Origin: Bacteroidaceae bacterium
Lineage (GTDB): Bacteria > Bacteroidota > Bacteroidia > Bacteroidales > Bacteroidaceae
DNA: 64,000 nucleotides
Direction of reading: 5' to 3'
NCBI GenBank assembly: GCA_017556045.1
Contig: JAFZFF010000053.1
Location: 27,201-91,200, forward strand
This document shows positions 32,761 to 42,883 of the stretch, in pieces. The translations under genes and the position numbers were made by a program. How positions within the stretch are numbered: position 1 is the stretch's first letter; every line of letters starts with the position of its first letter. The notes beneath the pieces were generated by a model. The model worked only from the letters and a program-made list of their open reading frames with translations. It was not told the DNA's origin and did not search any database.

Positions 32761-33165
32761 TTATTTACTTACTTCAGGGTATTTATTATCATCTGCATTG
32801 GGTACATTTGACGAAGTCTTCACATCGACAATAGCAGTAACTGCCTCACCTGCCTCATTCATCGCATACCCCTTTATATAATAGGTAGTATTAGGAGTAA
32901 GTCCGGTGATGACAGCACTAAAAGAACCAGCTTCCGAGGTTGCCTGTACCTTGCTGCCCTTATTATTTGTCACATTAAGTTTCGAAGTTCCGTAATAGAA
33001 GCCACAATCAGCGATATCGCCATCATCTACAATGACACTACAAGTAAAGCTATTAGGGGCTATATTGTCTATAGTTATATCACCAAGTGTGGGCGCCTCT
33101 ACCTGTACGCACGAAGTGAGACAAAGGAGCAACACACTGAGTATAGGGAACAGTATCTTTTTCAT
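32761..33165 (-). CDS. Small lipoprotein with fibronectin III-like fold
   Basis: The 134-residue protein starts with a lipoprotein signal (LLLCLTSC, cysteine 19). The mature part looks like one Ig/FN3-type beta-sandwich: a CGFYYGTSK segment, then FSAVITGLTPNTTYYIKGYAMNEAG, the typical G-L-x-P-x-T-x-Y-x-x-x-x-x-A motif. A lipid anchor in the outer membrane or on the surface is likely. It lies 12 bp downstream of the M6-type protease gene and 3 bp before hflX. No function can be assigned. Confidence 0.75.
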   Translation of the reverse strand: MKKILFPILSVLLLCLTSCVQVEAPTLGDITIDNIAPNSFTCSVIVDDGDIADCGFYYGTSKLNVTNNKGSKVQATSEAGSFSAVITGLTPNTTYYIKGYAMNEAGEAVTAIVDVKTSSNVPNADDNKYPEVSK

Positions 33166-33177
33166 TTCAAATCCAAA

Positions 33178-36100
33178 TTAACGTTCTACACTGATTTTTG
33201 TTTTCTCAATCACATAGATGCCTGCATCCAATGAGGCAATAGCATTCACGCCCTCAATACACTGCACAGCACATACCTTACGGCCTGTAACATCGTATAC
33301 GACCACCTCGCGAGCCTCGGCGAGTGTCACATATACTACTCCATCCTTTACGGTGACGCCCAGGAGGGGAGCTTCATCTTCCACATCGGGAGCAGCTTGG
33401 ATACGGTAGTAAGGAGCAGCTTGCTTACCCTTTGCAGGCATCAGATATGCGGTAAACGGAGCGAGGTCGTACTTATTAGATACAAACACGCTACCAGCTA
33501 CATAAGTTCCATACTTAGAATTTACATTGAGCGCATATACCGAGTCGTTGGCAACGATGGGGGCATAGGTGGGCGTCAGCACATAGCCATCACCCTCAAC
33601 AGACACTGCCTCCTCGGTCTCATGCACCATACAGTTCTCTGCCATAAAGGAGATCTGTCCGCTCAGTGAGTACTCGCCGTATTCCTTATTATTAGGCATA
33701 GCGATGATGTAGGGTCTATTGGCCTGAATCGCTGAAGCCTGCACAAAGCCATTGCCCGAAGGCTCTGCCAACCAGAAGTTGGCATCAGCAGCTGTACCAA
33801 ACGGCGCAAGTACGCCCTTAGTCGGATGGCTTACCTGCTGCACATCAAACGGAAGAGCTATAGTCTCCCATCCTGCAGAAGAGCCCAAGCCTGTAGTCTG
33901 TGTGAATGAGCGTGAATAGCTAACGCTCTCAGCTGTAAAGGCACGAGGACAGTAGAAGGAGTAACGATCGTTGAGCTTCACAGCTCCACTCTCACCATCT
34001 GTGATAACAACCATACGACCTGCATCTACTAAAGGATGAGCAAGCTCTGTACCAGCAGGAACATATACGAGCAGATTATTATAGCTTTCATTATCGAACA
34101 TCTCTGCTGTAATAGGCTGATCTACACCCCACATGATAGCACGGAGCGCGGTACAACCATGGAACAAGTTACTACCAATTGTATCAAGCTGGTTACTTGC
34201 AATCTCAATGCTACGCATAGACACAGCATTACTGAAAGCGGCACCCTCAATACCCACCACCGCATATGAGAGCGAGTCATACTCGATCTCCTCGGGCACT
34301 ACATAGTGACCTGCATAATCCTTCTCGGCATTACCACCCAAGGCCTCACTCAAGAACACCTGAGATGCAGGTTCAGAGGTGATGCGATAAGTAGCGCCAT
34401 CAGCCTTGAACCAGTTGCGCTTACCCACAACATCGGAGCGTCTATGCCCGGATTCACGGGCCATCGCGTATACCGTAGCCTTATCGGACAGAGCAAATGG
34501 ACCTTCATAGCAGTTGCCATAGCTTGTAGGGATGGTACCATCGGTAGTATAATACAAAGAGACATTGCTACTATCAGTCACCATATACACGCTATCATTG
34601 TCAAAATAGATCTCGAAGGCTGCAGCTGTCTGCGGCAACATACTATCTACGATCTCCACATCGATGGGATTTGAGAAACGAGAGTATACACTGTCACGCA
34701 CACTGCGTACTGAACAACGATAAAGTCCACCATCGAGGTCTTCGAATCGGTGACTAAATTCAGAAGTGAGGGCAGTACAGATGGTAGTTGTGCTGTAGCG
34801 CTTGCCTTCACCACCAGCACGAGTGCTGCGTGTTGCGCTACGAGCTATTATAGCATTGACATCCACCTCCTCGGCCACACGCATGGGAGCTGCCTGCCTA
34901 CTAGCCTTTAACATCTTTGCAGGAGCCTTACCGCCTGTAAGCTCTTCAGTAAGGTCGCCCTCAAGCAGGTATAGATCGTTGATATCTACACGCACAGAGT
35001 TACCTGAACCCAAATCACGAGTATCGATATAGAGATAAGAGCTATTTCCAATGGTATCCATCACAATGAAGTAGGTAACCCACTCATCATTGTCGACGGT
35101 CAATCCATAGCCATACAACTGGTTATAGCCATCCTTGTCGAGCCACTCATCGTCGGTAACACAGAGGACCATACCTCCATTCTTATCCGACGACGCACTC
35201 TTGCGAATCGTGTAGAGCACAGTGAAGCTGGTAGAATCGGTGTAGATATAGGGCGACACTAAAGCACCACGCTGCGAAGAAGAACCGAGACGCACAGCAC
35301 CATCCAAACCAAAGACATTAGCGCCCTGCCAACCGGGTTGTATGGTATAGCTGTCGAGGATGGTTCCGAGGTCAGAGTTGCCCTTAGTAAACTTATTAAA
35401 ATCCTCCTCAAGCATATAGGGGCTCTCCTCCAAGATATCGAGTCGCACCTCATACTCCTTGATGCCTGGCACGCGGTCCCACTCCATGGTGAAACCACTC
35501 GCTGTAACATCGGTCACCTCTTGCAATACGGGGACCTCCAAAGCGCCCTTCATGAAAGAGAAGGTCACCACACCATTCTCAAAAGCGATATCGGTAATAT
35601 CCTTACCCATATACTCGCCCTGGTAAACAGTGGCAGCGGGCTTACTCTCTGAAGTCAATGCTGTATTTTTTGATGTACCCGGATAGGTATCACCATCCTG
35701 AGTATTTGTTGTCAGCTTATTATCTGCAGGAATCACCGTCATGCGCAGGTGTGACTTGTGATTGTTGACCATATTGTTCTGCCATGCAGATTCAAGGTAG
35801 TCGACATGCAACACCAATAGTCCCTCGGCAGGGACATATTGGTCCCACTTGGTGCGACGATGATTCTCCACTACGTAGTATTCATTGGAATTGAGATCAT
35901 TAACAATCTTATATGCCTCACCACCCTCACTCAATGCGGTGAGTGACACATCCTGGGGAGAATCGATAACCTTCATCTCCTTCCAACCCAAGAACTCCTT
36001 CTCATAACCTGTGTATCCACAAGGAGTATGACCATTGTTATTATAGCAACCATAGTGCATAAGGCTCCATGACGCCATGCCGAAGGTGTCTTCCGTGCCT

Positions 36101-37092
36101 GTCGAATAGAAGTCCGGCAAGCCGAGGCAGTGCGAAAATTCGTGGCAGAAGGTGCCAATACCATCAATCACGTTGCCCTGATAGCCATCCAACTCATTGT
36201 TACATGCGTACTTGCTTATCTTCACGCCATCTACAACCATCGGCTGATCTAACTGCCATTGGTGTGGCCATACGGTATTTTCGAGTTTAGCTGTATTGGA
36301 GGCCTCACCATAACCTGCATAAATGATATATACGATATCGACATAGCCATCGCCGTCATTATCGTACTTTGAGAAGTCTATACTCAACTGATTATCAGCT
36401 TTTCGGCATGCGTCACTGATCATCTGTCGGGCATTCTTATCATTACCATTCGCATCGTTCTCACCATAGTACTTCATCGCCTTGTCCAAGGTGATAGGAC
36501 CAATGATATCAAACTGGGGCATAAAGAGGCCCTCAGATTGGTCTTCGAAATACTCTTTCACACTACCATAGCCACCCTCATCCTTGTAGTCGTCGCCATT
36601 GATATGGCCCTCAAAAGCAGCCTTGGGGTCATTTGATGCCATTTTTACATCAGAGAACTGAACCAAAAGTACCGGTACACTGACATTACCCGTTGCAGGC
36701 ACCTCTGCCACCTTCTGAGGAGCACGGGCCGCACGCGCACGCTGAGCACGTAGCTCATGCTGCATAGCCACATCGCACAACTGCTGTCTATCGGGCAATG
36801 CCTCTACAAAACGGATCTCGTCAGAAGAGCGCTCTGCGAGCGAGTGTGCCAAGCGCTCAGTGGGCACCACACTACCAGCCACAACATTAACGTAGTAATA
36901 GCCCTCGCCATTCTGCTTTACCATCACACCATCTTCGGTCATCAAGTAGTGGAAATATTCGTCACCCCTCTGGGTCAATGTCAGCATCGTACCATCGGGC
37001 TGCTGTACCTTCATCGTGATGCGCTTAGCAGGCACTGCCCACATCGTGAGCACACCCATGCACAGCATCATCGCAAGTAATAATCTTTTCAT
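33178..37092 (-). CDS. Secreted M6-family-like metalloprotease with T9SS-type C-terminal domain
   Basis: The product has 1304 residues from MKRLLLAMM, which gives a signal peptide; a longer start would spoil it. The zinc site HEFSH begins at H317 in a CHEFSHCLGLPDFYS context, as in immune-inhibitor-A-like M6 peptidases, preceded by the propeptide-like KQNGEGYYYVN region. Beta-rich modules and a leucine-rich-type segment follow. The last ~70 residues (VYDVTGRKV, LDAGIYVI) resemble a type IX secretion sorting domain. The protein is thus predicted to be exported to the surface or medium. Two downstream genes follow closely. Confidence 0.85.
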   Translation of the reverse strand: MKRLLLAMMLCMGVLTMWAVPAKRITMKVQQPDGTMLTLTQRGDEYFHYLMTEDGVMVKQNGEGYYYVNVVAGSVVPTERLAHSLAERSSDEIRFVEALPDRQQLCDVAMQHELRAQRARAARAPQKVAEVPATGNVSVPVLLVQFSDVKMASNDPKAAFEGHINGDDYKDEGGYGSVKEYFEDQSEGLFMPQFDIIGPITLDKAMKYYGENDANGNDKNARQMISDACRKADNQLSIDFSKYDNDGDGYVDIVYIIYAGYGEASNTAKLENTVWPHQWQLDQPMVVDGVKISKYACNNELDGYQGNVIDGIGTFCHEFSHCLGLPDFYSTGTEDTFGMASWSLMHYGCYNNNGHTPCGYTGYEKEFLGWKEMKVIDSPQDVSLTALSEGGEAYKIVNDLNSNEYYVVENHRRTKWDQYVPAEGLLVLHVDYLESAWQNNMVNNHKSHLRMTVIPADNKLTTNTQDGDTYPGTSKNTALTSESKPAATVYQGEYMGKDITDIAFENGVVTFSFMKGALEVPVLQEVTDVTASGFTMEWDRVPGIKEYEVRLDILEESPYMLEEDFNKFTKGNSDLGTILDSYTIQPGWQGANVFGLDGAVRLGSSSQRGALVSPYIYTDSTSFTVLYTIRKSASSDKNGGMVLCVTDDEWLDKDGYNQLYGYGLTVDNDEWVTYFIVMDTIGNSSYLYIDTRDLGSGNSVRVDINDLYLLEGDLTEELTGGKAPAKMLKASRQAAPMRVAEEVDVNAIIARSATRSTRAGGEGKRYSTTTICTALTSEFSHRFEDLDGGLYRCSVRSVRDSVYSRFSNPIDVEIVDSMLPQTAAAFEIYFDNDSVYMVTDSSNVSLYYTTDGTIPTSYGNCYEGPFALSDKATVYAMARESGHRRSDVVGKRNWFKADGATYRITSEPASQVFLSEALGGNAEKDYAGHYVVPEEIEYDSLSYAVVGIEGAAFSNAVSMRSIEIASNQLDTIGSNLFHGCTALRAIMWGVDQPITAEMFDNESYNNLLVYVPAGTELAHPLVDAGRMVVITDGESGAVKLNDRYSFYCPRAFTAESVSYSRSFTQTTGLGSSAGWETIALPFDVQQVSHPTKGVLAPFGTAADANFWLAEPSGNGFVQASAIQANRPYIIAMPNNKEYGEYSLSGQISFMAENCMVHETEEAVSVEGDGYVLTPTYAPIVANDSVYALNVNSKYGTYVAGSVFVSNKYDLAPFTAYLMPAKGKQAAPYYRIQAAPDVEDEAPLLGVTVKDGVVYVTLAEAREVVVYDVTGRKVCAVQCIEGVNAIASLDAGIYVIEKTKISVER

Positions 37093-37128
37093 TTTATATT
37101 TTTTACGCTTTAATACAAATAATGAATG

Positions 37129-37136
37129 CAAAGATA
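37129..37136 (-). promoter_or_regulatory. -7 box for the M6-type protease gene
   Basis: TATCTTTG stands on the minus strand, 37 bp before the start codon. The -33 element is only a partial match (TTGA with 22-bp spacing). Confidence 0.55.
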
Positions 37137-37256
37137 CGAATAAACGAGCAAAATAATATCAAGCTTGCTTGAATATTTTTCACAGCGAGTGCAAGTATCT
37201 TCGAGGTTCACCTTAAAGATAAGAATAAAAACAAGTGGATTATCAGAAAAAATATG

Positions 37257-37264
37257 TACTTTTG
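37257..37264 (+). promoter_or_regulatory. -7 box for the thioredoxin-like gene
   Basis: TACTTTTG fits TAnnTTTG and lies 22 bp before the ATG at 37286. No clear TTTG is found at -33. Confidence 0.5.
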
Positions 37265-37285
37265 CAAACAAATAATCACAAGATA

Positions 37286-37783
37286 ATGAAAGCAAACAAA
37301 ATCCTATTCCTCGCCCTGTTGCTCATGACAAGCCTTGCAGCACAGGCACAGCTCCCCTCTGTACAGCTCAAGACACTGGAGGGAAAGACTATCAACACCG
37401 CCAAGCTCAGCAATGGTGGCAAGCCCTTTATCATCAGCTTCTTTGCCACATGGTGCAAGCCCTGTAACCGCGAGCTCAGCGCCATCCACGAGGTATATGC
37501 CGACTGGCAGGAGGAGACAGGCGTAAAGGTATACATCGTATCTATCGACCAGGCACAAAACATCAACAAGGTGAAGCCCTTGGTAGATGGCGAAGGTTGG
37601 GAGTATGACGTATTACTCGACCCCAATGGCGATTTCCGCCGTGCTATGGGAGTGCAAGCCATCCCTCACGTATTCATCGTAGATGGTAAAGGCAAGATTG
37701 TAGACTCACGTAGCGGCTATACCGATGGCTCTGAAGAGCACCTCATCGAGAAGGTACGCGAGCTCTTGAAGAAGAAAAAGTAA
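37286..37783 (+). CDS. Periplasmic thioredoxin-like (TlpA/AhpC-TSA) protein
   Basis: The 165-residue protein has a signal peptide (MKANKILFLALLLMTSLAAQA) and a thioredoxin fold with the redox motif WCKPC in FFATWCKPCNREL, plus the cis-proline region AIPHVFIVDGKG. The ATG at 37286 is chosen because it starts the signal peptide. It should reduce or exchange disulfides in the periplasm. Two of the next genes encode exported proteins, one with a CSNC pair, which may be a partner. The stop TAA is followed directly by a GGAGATAAATGG-type repeat. Confidence 0.87.
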   Translation: MKANKILFLALLLMTSLAAQAQLPSVQLKTLEGKTINTAKLSNGGKPFIISFFATWCKPCNRELSAIHEVYADWQEETGVKVYIVSIDQAQNINKVKPLVDGEGWEYDVLLDPNGDFRRAMGVQAIPHVFIVDGKGKIVDSRSGYTDGSEEHLIEKVRELLKKKK

Positions 37784-37789
37784 ATTTTT

Positions 37790-37903
37790 AAGGAGATAAG
37801 AAGATAAATGGAGTTAAATGGAGATAAAGGCCAATAGTTTTTACGCACGTAAGAGCATTCGGCATTTAACTCCCCAAGAGCGGAGCTCTATCTCCCTTTA
37901 ACT
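37790..37903. repeat. GGAGATAAATGG/GGAGTTAAATGG repeats, inverted pair
   Basis: Period-10 units (AGATAAATGG, AGTTAAATGG, AGATAAAGG) begin 7 bp past the thioredoxin gene stop. CATTTAACTCC and TATCTCCCTTTAACT follow in the opposite direction before the next gene. Confidence 0.7.
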
Positions 37904-37913
37904 ACTCAAAACT

Positions 37914-39581
37914 ATGAAATACCGAACACTACTGACAGTCCTCGCTTGCGCAGGACTGTTGCCGTTTACTATGACGGCACAAGACTATAGCGACGAGCAG
38001 CAGATGACTTTGCATGGAAGCATACAAAGCGATGTGTTGCTACCTCAGGAGGATGCAAGCATCGGCACTGGCTCCTATGATAGCTGGGCGCTCACCAACA
38101 CATACGCAGACCTCTACATGATGAGCCAATACATTGATGCAGGCACTCGTCTTGAGTTTACTCAATATCCGCTGCCAGGGTTTGAGCCCGACTTCCAAGG
38201 ATGGGGTGTTCCTCACCTATATGTAAAAGGTAAAGTCAGAGGTGCCGAGCTCACCATAGGTGATATGTATGGGCAGTTTGGCAGTGGATTTATCTTCCGC
38301 ACCTATGAGGAGCGTAGCCTCGGCATCGACAATGCCCTGCGTGGCGCACGACTCAACCTTAGCGCCATACCTGGCGTGCAGTGGAAGGTACTCGGAGGTG
38401 TACAACGTACGTATTGGAACTGGAGCCGCCAATCATGGGTAGCAGGTACAGACGCAGAGATCAACCTCGGCCACTACAGTACCGCCATGCAGGAGCAGGG
38501 CATCACATGGATGGTGGGTGGTTCATATATACTCAAGCATGAGACGGATGAAGATATCATCGTGCCTGGCACCAACTATCGTCTGAATCTACCACAAAAT
38601 ATCGGTGCTTTCGACGTGCGCTCACGTTTCCAGATGGGCAACTACAGCCTCTTGGCCGAGTATGCCTGGAAGGGACAAGACCCCTCGTTTGACAACGGCT
38701 ACATCTACCATAAGGGCCAGGCGCTAATGCTCTCTGGATCTTACTCTAAGCGCGGTTTCACAGCACTCGCACAAGCCAAGCGCAGCGAGAACATGGCATA
38801 TCGTAGTCAACGCTCACGAGAAGGCATGGCTGGTTACATCAATCACATGCCAGCCTTTGCCTATCAGCACACTTATGCACTACCTGCACTCTACCCCTAT
38901 GCCACACAAAACGCTGATGGCGAGTGGGCACTGCAAGGCGAACTGGGATACACATTCAAGCGCAAGACTACACTCGGAGGAAAGTACGGCACCAAGGTGA
39001 AACTTAACATGAGCCACATCCGCGCGCTCGACAAACAGTCCGTAGAGATGCCTCTCGGCACAATTATGGGCACTGACGGCTATACAGGTTCATTCTTCAA
39101 GATGGGTCAGGAACTCTATTACCAAGATATCAACTTGCAACTCGAGAAGCGACTCACCAAGGACTTCAAACTCAATGCTATGTACATGAACCAGCAGTAC
39201 AACCAGACGGTAGTAGAAGGCGAGGGCGGCATGATACGCTCCAACATAGGCGTGCTCGAAGGTCAGTACAAGATTAATAGCCGCTACACCCTGCGCAGTG
39301 AGCTGCAATACCTCTCGACTCGTCAAGACGAGGGCGACTGGTGTTACGCACTTATAGAACTCTCGGCACTCCCCTACCTCATGTTTACCATAAGCGACAT
39401 GTGGAACTGTGGCGAAACCAATCTGCACTACTACATGGGATCAGTCACCTTTAACTACGACGCACACCGCCTCATGCTTAGTTACGGTCGCACTCGTGCA
39501 GGCTTCAACTGCGCCGGAGGTGTATGTCGCTATGTGCCTGCAAGCCGTGGTGTACAACTATCGTATAACTATAACTTCTAA
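37914..39581 (+). CDS. DUF6029-like outer-membrane protein
   Basis: The 555-residue protein has a signal peptide ending MTAQD and a long succession of amphipathic beta-strands with aromatic ends, finishing in an aromatic residue (YNYNF). This is the mark of an outer-membrane beta-barrel. Segments such as IGDMYGQFGSGFIFRTYEERSLGIDNALRGARL match proteins annotated as DUF6029 in Bacteroidales. The function is unknown. It follows the thioredoxin-like gene and precedes an Omp28-type lipoprotein gene at 12 bp, all on the plus strand. Confidence 0.75.
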   Translation: MKYRTLLTVLACAGLLPFTMTAQDYSDEQQMTLHGSIQSDVLLPQEDASIGTGSYDSWALTNTYADLYMMSQYIDAGTRLEFTQYPLPGFEPDFQGWGVPHLYVKGKVRGAELTIGDMYGQFGSGFIFRTYEERSLGIDNALRGARLNLSAIPGVQWKVLGGVQRTYWNWSRQSWVAGTDAEINLGHYSTAMQEQGITWMVGGSYILKHETDEDIIVPGTNYRLNLPQNIGAFDVRSRFQMGNYSLLAEYAWKGQDPSFDNGYIYHKGQALMLSGSYSKRGFTALAQAKRSENMAYRSQRSREGMAGYINHMPAFAYQHTYALPALYPYATQNADGEWALQGELGYTFKRKTTLGGKYGTKVKLNMSHIRALDKQSVEMPLGTIMGTDGYTGSFFKMGQELYYQDINLQLEKRLTKDFKLNAMYMNQQYNQTVVEGEGGMIRSNIGVLEGQYKINSRYTLRSELQYLSTRQDEGDWCYALIELSALPYLMFTISDMWNCGETNLHYYMGSVTFNYDAHRLMLSYGRTRAGFNCAGGVCRYVPASRGVQLSYNYNF

Positions 39582-39593
39582 CCTGACTATCGT

Positions 39594-40382
39594 ATGAAAA
39601 AACATATTTTATTCACGCTCCTCCTCAGCCTCCCCCTACTCTACAGCTGCAGCGATGAGATTCCCTTTGGAGAGCGCTATGAGGAATTGCCCTCAGTAGA
39701 AGCTAAGCGCAGTATCTTGCTCGAAGACTTCACAGGTCAGTTCTGCTCAAATTGTCCTGATGCACACCAAGTTATCAGCGACCTGCAAGCATTGTATGAC
39801 GAGCAAGTCATTGCTGTAGCCATCCATGCCGGTCACTTTGGCATAGCAGAAGGAAGCAACCCTAATTTTGTGGGTCTCATGCAACCCGAAGGCAACACCT
39901 ACGCTACACATTGGGGCGTAGAGGCTTATCCCATGGGAATCATCAACCGCACTTCAGGCCTACTCAAACATACCGAATGGGCCACTTATGCACGACAAGC
40001 ACTCATAGAAGAGGCAATGGTAGATATTCAGCTGGACTGCAAGGTTACCGAAGATAGTACCAGGATTTACATTAATACTGTAATCTCCTCAAATACAGAA
40101 ATGAAAGGTAATAAACTGCAACTTTGGATTACCGAGAGTAACATCAATGCAGTGCAACAACATGGAGGCACATTAAACCTTAATTATCAGCACAATCACG
40201 TATATCGCACATCCGTAAATGGTCTCTGGGGAGAAGAGATAAGCATCCCATACAGCAATGTGCACTACATCCCCCTGCGCGAGAACTGGAACATTGAGAA
40301 TCTCTCCGTCGTAGCTTTCGTTTACAACGATATTGATGGCGTGCTGGAGGTAGCCGAACAACATGTAAAAACAAACATTTAA
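39594..40382 (+). CDS. Omp28-related outer-membrane lipoprotein
   Basis: The 262-residue lipoprotein (signal ending LLYSC, cysteine 19) contains ILLEDFTGQFCSNCPDAHQVI, the thioredoxin-like CxxC module of Omp28-type proteins, followed by AVAIHAGHFG and YPMGIINR. The C-terminal half is beta-rich. Omp28 was first described as an outer-membrane antigen of Porphyromonas; a physiological role is not settled. The CSNC pair and the thioredoxin-like gene two genes upstream suggest a redox relation. Confidence 0.85.
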   Translation: MKKHILFTLLLSLPLLYSCSDEIPFGERYEELPSVEAKRSILLEDFTGQFCSNCPDAHQVISDLQALYDEQVIAVAIHAGHFGIAEGSNPNFVGLMQPEGNTYATHWGVEAYPMGIINRTSGLLKHTEWATYARQALIEEAMVDIQLDCKVTEDSTRIYINTVISSNTEMKGNKLQLWITESNINAVQQHGGTLNLNYQHNHVYRTSVNGLWGEEISIPYSNVHYIPLRENWNIENLSVVAFVYNDIDGVLEVAEQHVKTNI

Positions 40383-40394
40383 TACATTGTAATA

Positions 40395-40904
40395 ATGAAA
40401 AAGCTATTCAACACCCCCTTCGCCATGCTCATTTGCATGGCAATGGCAGTAGTATTTACTGCATGTGAACCCGAGCCCGAAAAAATCGATGAGAACGAAA
40501 AGGCACTGGCCTTCATTTGTGAAGGAGAGACCATTGCAGAAGGATCTACCTACACATCGACTAAACTCGATGAGAACTATGTAGCCTTGGGCATGACACG
40601 CTTCGTACCTGGTATAGACCTCGTGGGAAACACCAATGGAAAGGTTATCGTCACCGTAAAGTCTCTCAATCAGACTATGGTAGAGATTTGCGCATTTGGT
40701 GGCTGCCAGATGACTCTTCCCTACCTTAACTACGTCACTGACGCATCAGGAGAAATCACAGCTAACACCGCCCTCCCCCTCGACATCCATTACACTCCTA
40801 CAGGTGAGGGACCCTTCCGTGCCGAAGCACTTATAACTGCTTGCTACGAAGGCGATGAGAAGAATGCTATCAGTTTCACATTGGTGATGACTAATGCTGA
40901 GTAA
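40395..40904 (+). CDS. Small exported lipoprotein of unknown function
   Basis: The 169-residue protein has a lipoprotein signal (AVVFTACEPEPEK, cysteine 24) followed by an acidic linker, then a probable single beta-sandwich domain (GKVIVTVKSLNQTMVEICAFGGCQMTLPYLNYV). It is 12 bp downstream of the Omp28-like gene and ends before a strong terminator, so it closes that operon. I do not recognise a family. Confidence 0.7.
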   Translation: MKKLFNTPFAMLICMAMAVVFTACEPEPEKIDENEKALAFICEGETIAEGSTYTSTKLDENYVALGMTRFVPGIDLVGNTNGKVIVTVKSLNQTMVEICAFGGCQMTLPYLNYVTDASGEITANTALPLDIHYTPTGEGPFRAEALITACYEGDEKNAISFTLVMTNAE

Positions 40905-40927
40905 CGATAGAAATATCGCACAAAAGA

Positions 40928-40956
40928 AAAAAAGGGGGCACACAGCTCCCTTTTTT
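40928..40956. terminator. Bidirectional terminator
   Basis: A 12-bp stem of six A-T pairs, GGG/CCC, one G-T and GC/GC with an ACACA loop lies between the convergent lipoprotein and folE genes, and serves both. Confidence 0.9.
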
Positions 40957-40977
40957 ATGTATAAAGGATTGTGTAAA

Positions 40978-41562
40978 TTATCGGCGAATGAGGTTCATAA
41001 ACTCTTCGCGGGTCTTGGCTTGATTGAAAGCTCCTGTAAAGTCTGAAGTGGTGGTGACAGAATTTTGCTTCTCGATGCCACGCATCTGCATACACATATG
41101 CTGAGCCTCTACAACCACCATTACGCCTAAGGGATTGAGGGTTTGCTGTATACACTCCTTAATCTGCATTGTCATGCGTTCTTGCACCTGCAGACGATGT
41201 GAGAAGATATCTACCACGCGGGCAATCTTGCTAAGGCCTGTGATGTAACCATTGGGGATATAGGCTACGTGTACCTTGCCGAAGAAGGGGAGCATATGAT
41301 GCTCGCAAAGTGAGTAAAAGTCGATATCCTTGACAATGACCATCTGACTATAATCTTCTTTGAACTTTGCAGAGTTGAGCACAGCATGGGGATCCATGCG
41401 GTAACCTCTTGTAAGAGTTTGCATGGCACGTGCTACACGCTCAGGTGTCTTAACAAGACCTTCACGCTCGGCATCTTCGCCCAGCAGACCGAGAATTTGA
41501 CGATAGTGTTCTTCGAGTTGAGGATTGCGCTCGTCGATGGGGTATTGGCTTGGATTATTCAT
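40978..41562 (-). CDS. folE: GTP cyclohydrolase I
   Basis: The 194-residue enzyme shows [22 protein letters not shown], with the zinc-binding Cys and His residues of the FolE family, and [20 protein letters not shown]. It converts GTP to 7,8-dihydroneopterin triphosphate, the first step of folate synthesis. It is the last gene of a conserved Bacteroidales run: DUF1599, BT_3928-like, tpiA, SPOR protein, folE. Confidence 0.97.
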   Translation of the reverse strand: MNNPSQYPIDERNPQLEEHYRQILGLLGEDAEREGLVKTPERVARAMQTLTRGYRMDPHAVLNSAKFKEDYSQMVIVKDIDFYSLCEHHMLPFFGKVHVAYIPNGYITGLSKIARVVDIFSHRLQVQERMTMQIKECIQQTLNPLGVMVVVEAQHMCMQMRGIEKQNSVTTTSDFTGAFNQAKTREEFMNLIRR

Positions 41563-41564
41563 CG

Positions 41565-42017
41565 TCAGAAAGAGATGTTAATAAGTTGATTGGGGAGGAT
41601 GGCAATCTCTTTGAAGATACGAGACTCCTTGAGCATACGCATCGCCTGGTCGGCCTCTTCGATAGTCTTATAGTCGCCGACACGACATACCCAGCGAGGT
41701 GCCACAAACTCAGTATATACGGGAATCTCGGGATAGTTTTCCTTAATGTATGCTGCAGACTTTTGTGCCGCCTCCTTAGCTTCGCGCGTGTTACCTCCAG
41801 CATAGATCTGTATACGATAACCCACGGTCTGTATCTTGCCCGACCTATTTTGCAAAGGGTTATATACCTTGCCAAGTAACGCACCTAAACGTGCGTCTTG
41901 GTGGATGGTGATGACTCCTTGCCCTGGGACAGACTGAGTGAGACGATCCACGATATTGTCTTGTGCCATGAGTGGCAGACCGACAAATGCCAGTAACAAT
42001 GCGCTGATTTTTTTCAT
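41565..42017 (-). CDS. SPOR-domain exported protein
   Basis: The 150-residue protein has a signal peptide ([20 protein letters not shown]) and a C-terminal SPOR domain (about 75-145): [19 protein letters not shown], then [30 protein letters not shown] domains bind denuded peptidoglycan glycan strands, often at the septum. It is placed between tpiA and folE on one transcript, 2 bp from folE. The short length leaves no room for a catalytic domain. Confidence 0.88.
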   Translation of the reverse strand: MKKISALLLAFVGLPLMAQDNIVDRLTQSVPGQGVITIHQDARLGALLGKVYNPLQNRSGKIQTVGYRIQIYAGGNTREAKEAAQKSAAYIKENYPEIPVYTEFVAPRWVCRVGDYKTIEEADQAMRMLKESRIFKEIAILPNQLINISF

Positions 42018-42092
42018 ACGTTTTTCTAAATAGACCGTTCAGAGTCTCAGAGTACACCAAGCGCTCTGAACGGTCTGTAGATTAGGAATCAA

Positions 42093-42851
42093 TTACTTGA
42101 ATGCGTCGATGATACCCTTGAAGTCAGCTACGCTGAGTGCAGCGCCACCGATAAGGCCACCATCAACATCGGGGTTAGCGAAGAGCTCCTTAGCATTTGA
42201 GGGCTTGCAGCTACCACCATAGAGGATAGATGTGTTGTCAGCAACCTCCTTGCTAAACTGCTTAGCGATCACTGAACGGATGTAAGCGTGGATCTCCTGA
42301 GCCTGCTCTGCAGTAGCGGTCTTACCGGTACCGATAGCCCATACGGGCTCGTAAGCGAGCACGATCTTAGAGAAGTCCTCTGCTGAGAGACCGAAGAGTG
42401 AACCCTCGAGCTGGTTGTATACTACCTCATTCTGCTTACCTGCCTCACGCTCCTCGAGCACCTCACCGATGCAGAAGATGGGAGTCAAGCCGTTTGCCAA
42501 AGCCAAGAGAACCTTCTCCTTGAGGATCTCGGGAGTCTCACCATAGTAAGCGCGACGCTCAGAGTGACCAAGGATAACGTACTGTGCACCAGTAGAAGCT
42601 ACCATAGAAGCTGAAACCTCACCAGTGTAAGCACCAGAAGCCTTATCAGCGCAGTTCTCAGCACCTACAGCGATGATGCCCTTGTCTACGATGGGAGTTA
42701 CAGATGCCAAGTGGATGAAGGGTGTGCAGATGATAACCTCACAATTGGGTTTGTCAGCTACCAAAGCCTCGTTCAACTCAGTTGCCAAAGCAATACCCTC
42801 CTGAAGGGTCTTGTTCATTTTCCAGTTTCCTGCTACAATGTTCTTTCTCAT
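42093..42851 (-). CDS. tpiA: Triosephosphate isomerase
   Basis: The 252-residue TIM barrel has the N-terminal GNWKMN (catalytic lysine), [10 protein letters not shown] (catalytic histidine) and [16 protein letters not shown] (catalytic glutamate), then YGGSCKPSN for phosphate binding. It interconverts glyceraldehyde-3-phosphate and dihydroxyacetone phosphate in glycolysis. It lies 32 bp after the DoxX-like gene. Confidence 0.98.
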   Translation of the reverse strand: MRKNIVAGNWKMNKTLQEGIALATELNEALVADKPNCEVIICTPFIHLASVTPIVDKGIIAVGAENCADKASGAYTGEVSASMVASTGAQYVILGHSERRAYYGETPEILKEKVLLALANGLTPIFCIGEVLEEREAGKQNEVVYNQLEGSLFGLSAEDFSKIVLAYEPVWAIGTGKTATAEQAQEIHAYIRSVIAKQFSKEVADNTSILYGGSCKPSNAKELFANPDVDGGLIGGAALSVADFKGIIDAFK

Positions 42852-42883
42852 TTCTTTTAGTTTTTTAGTTAATACTAAGTTTA

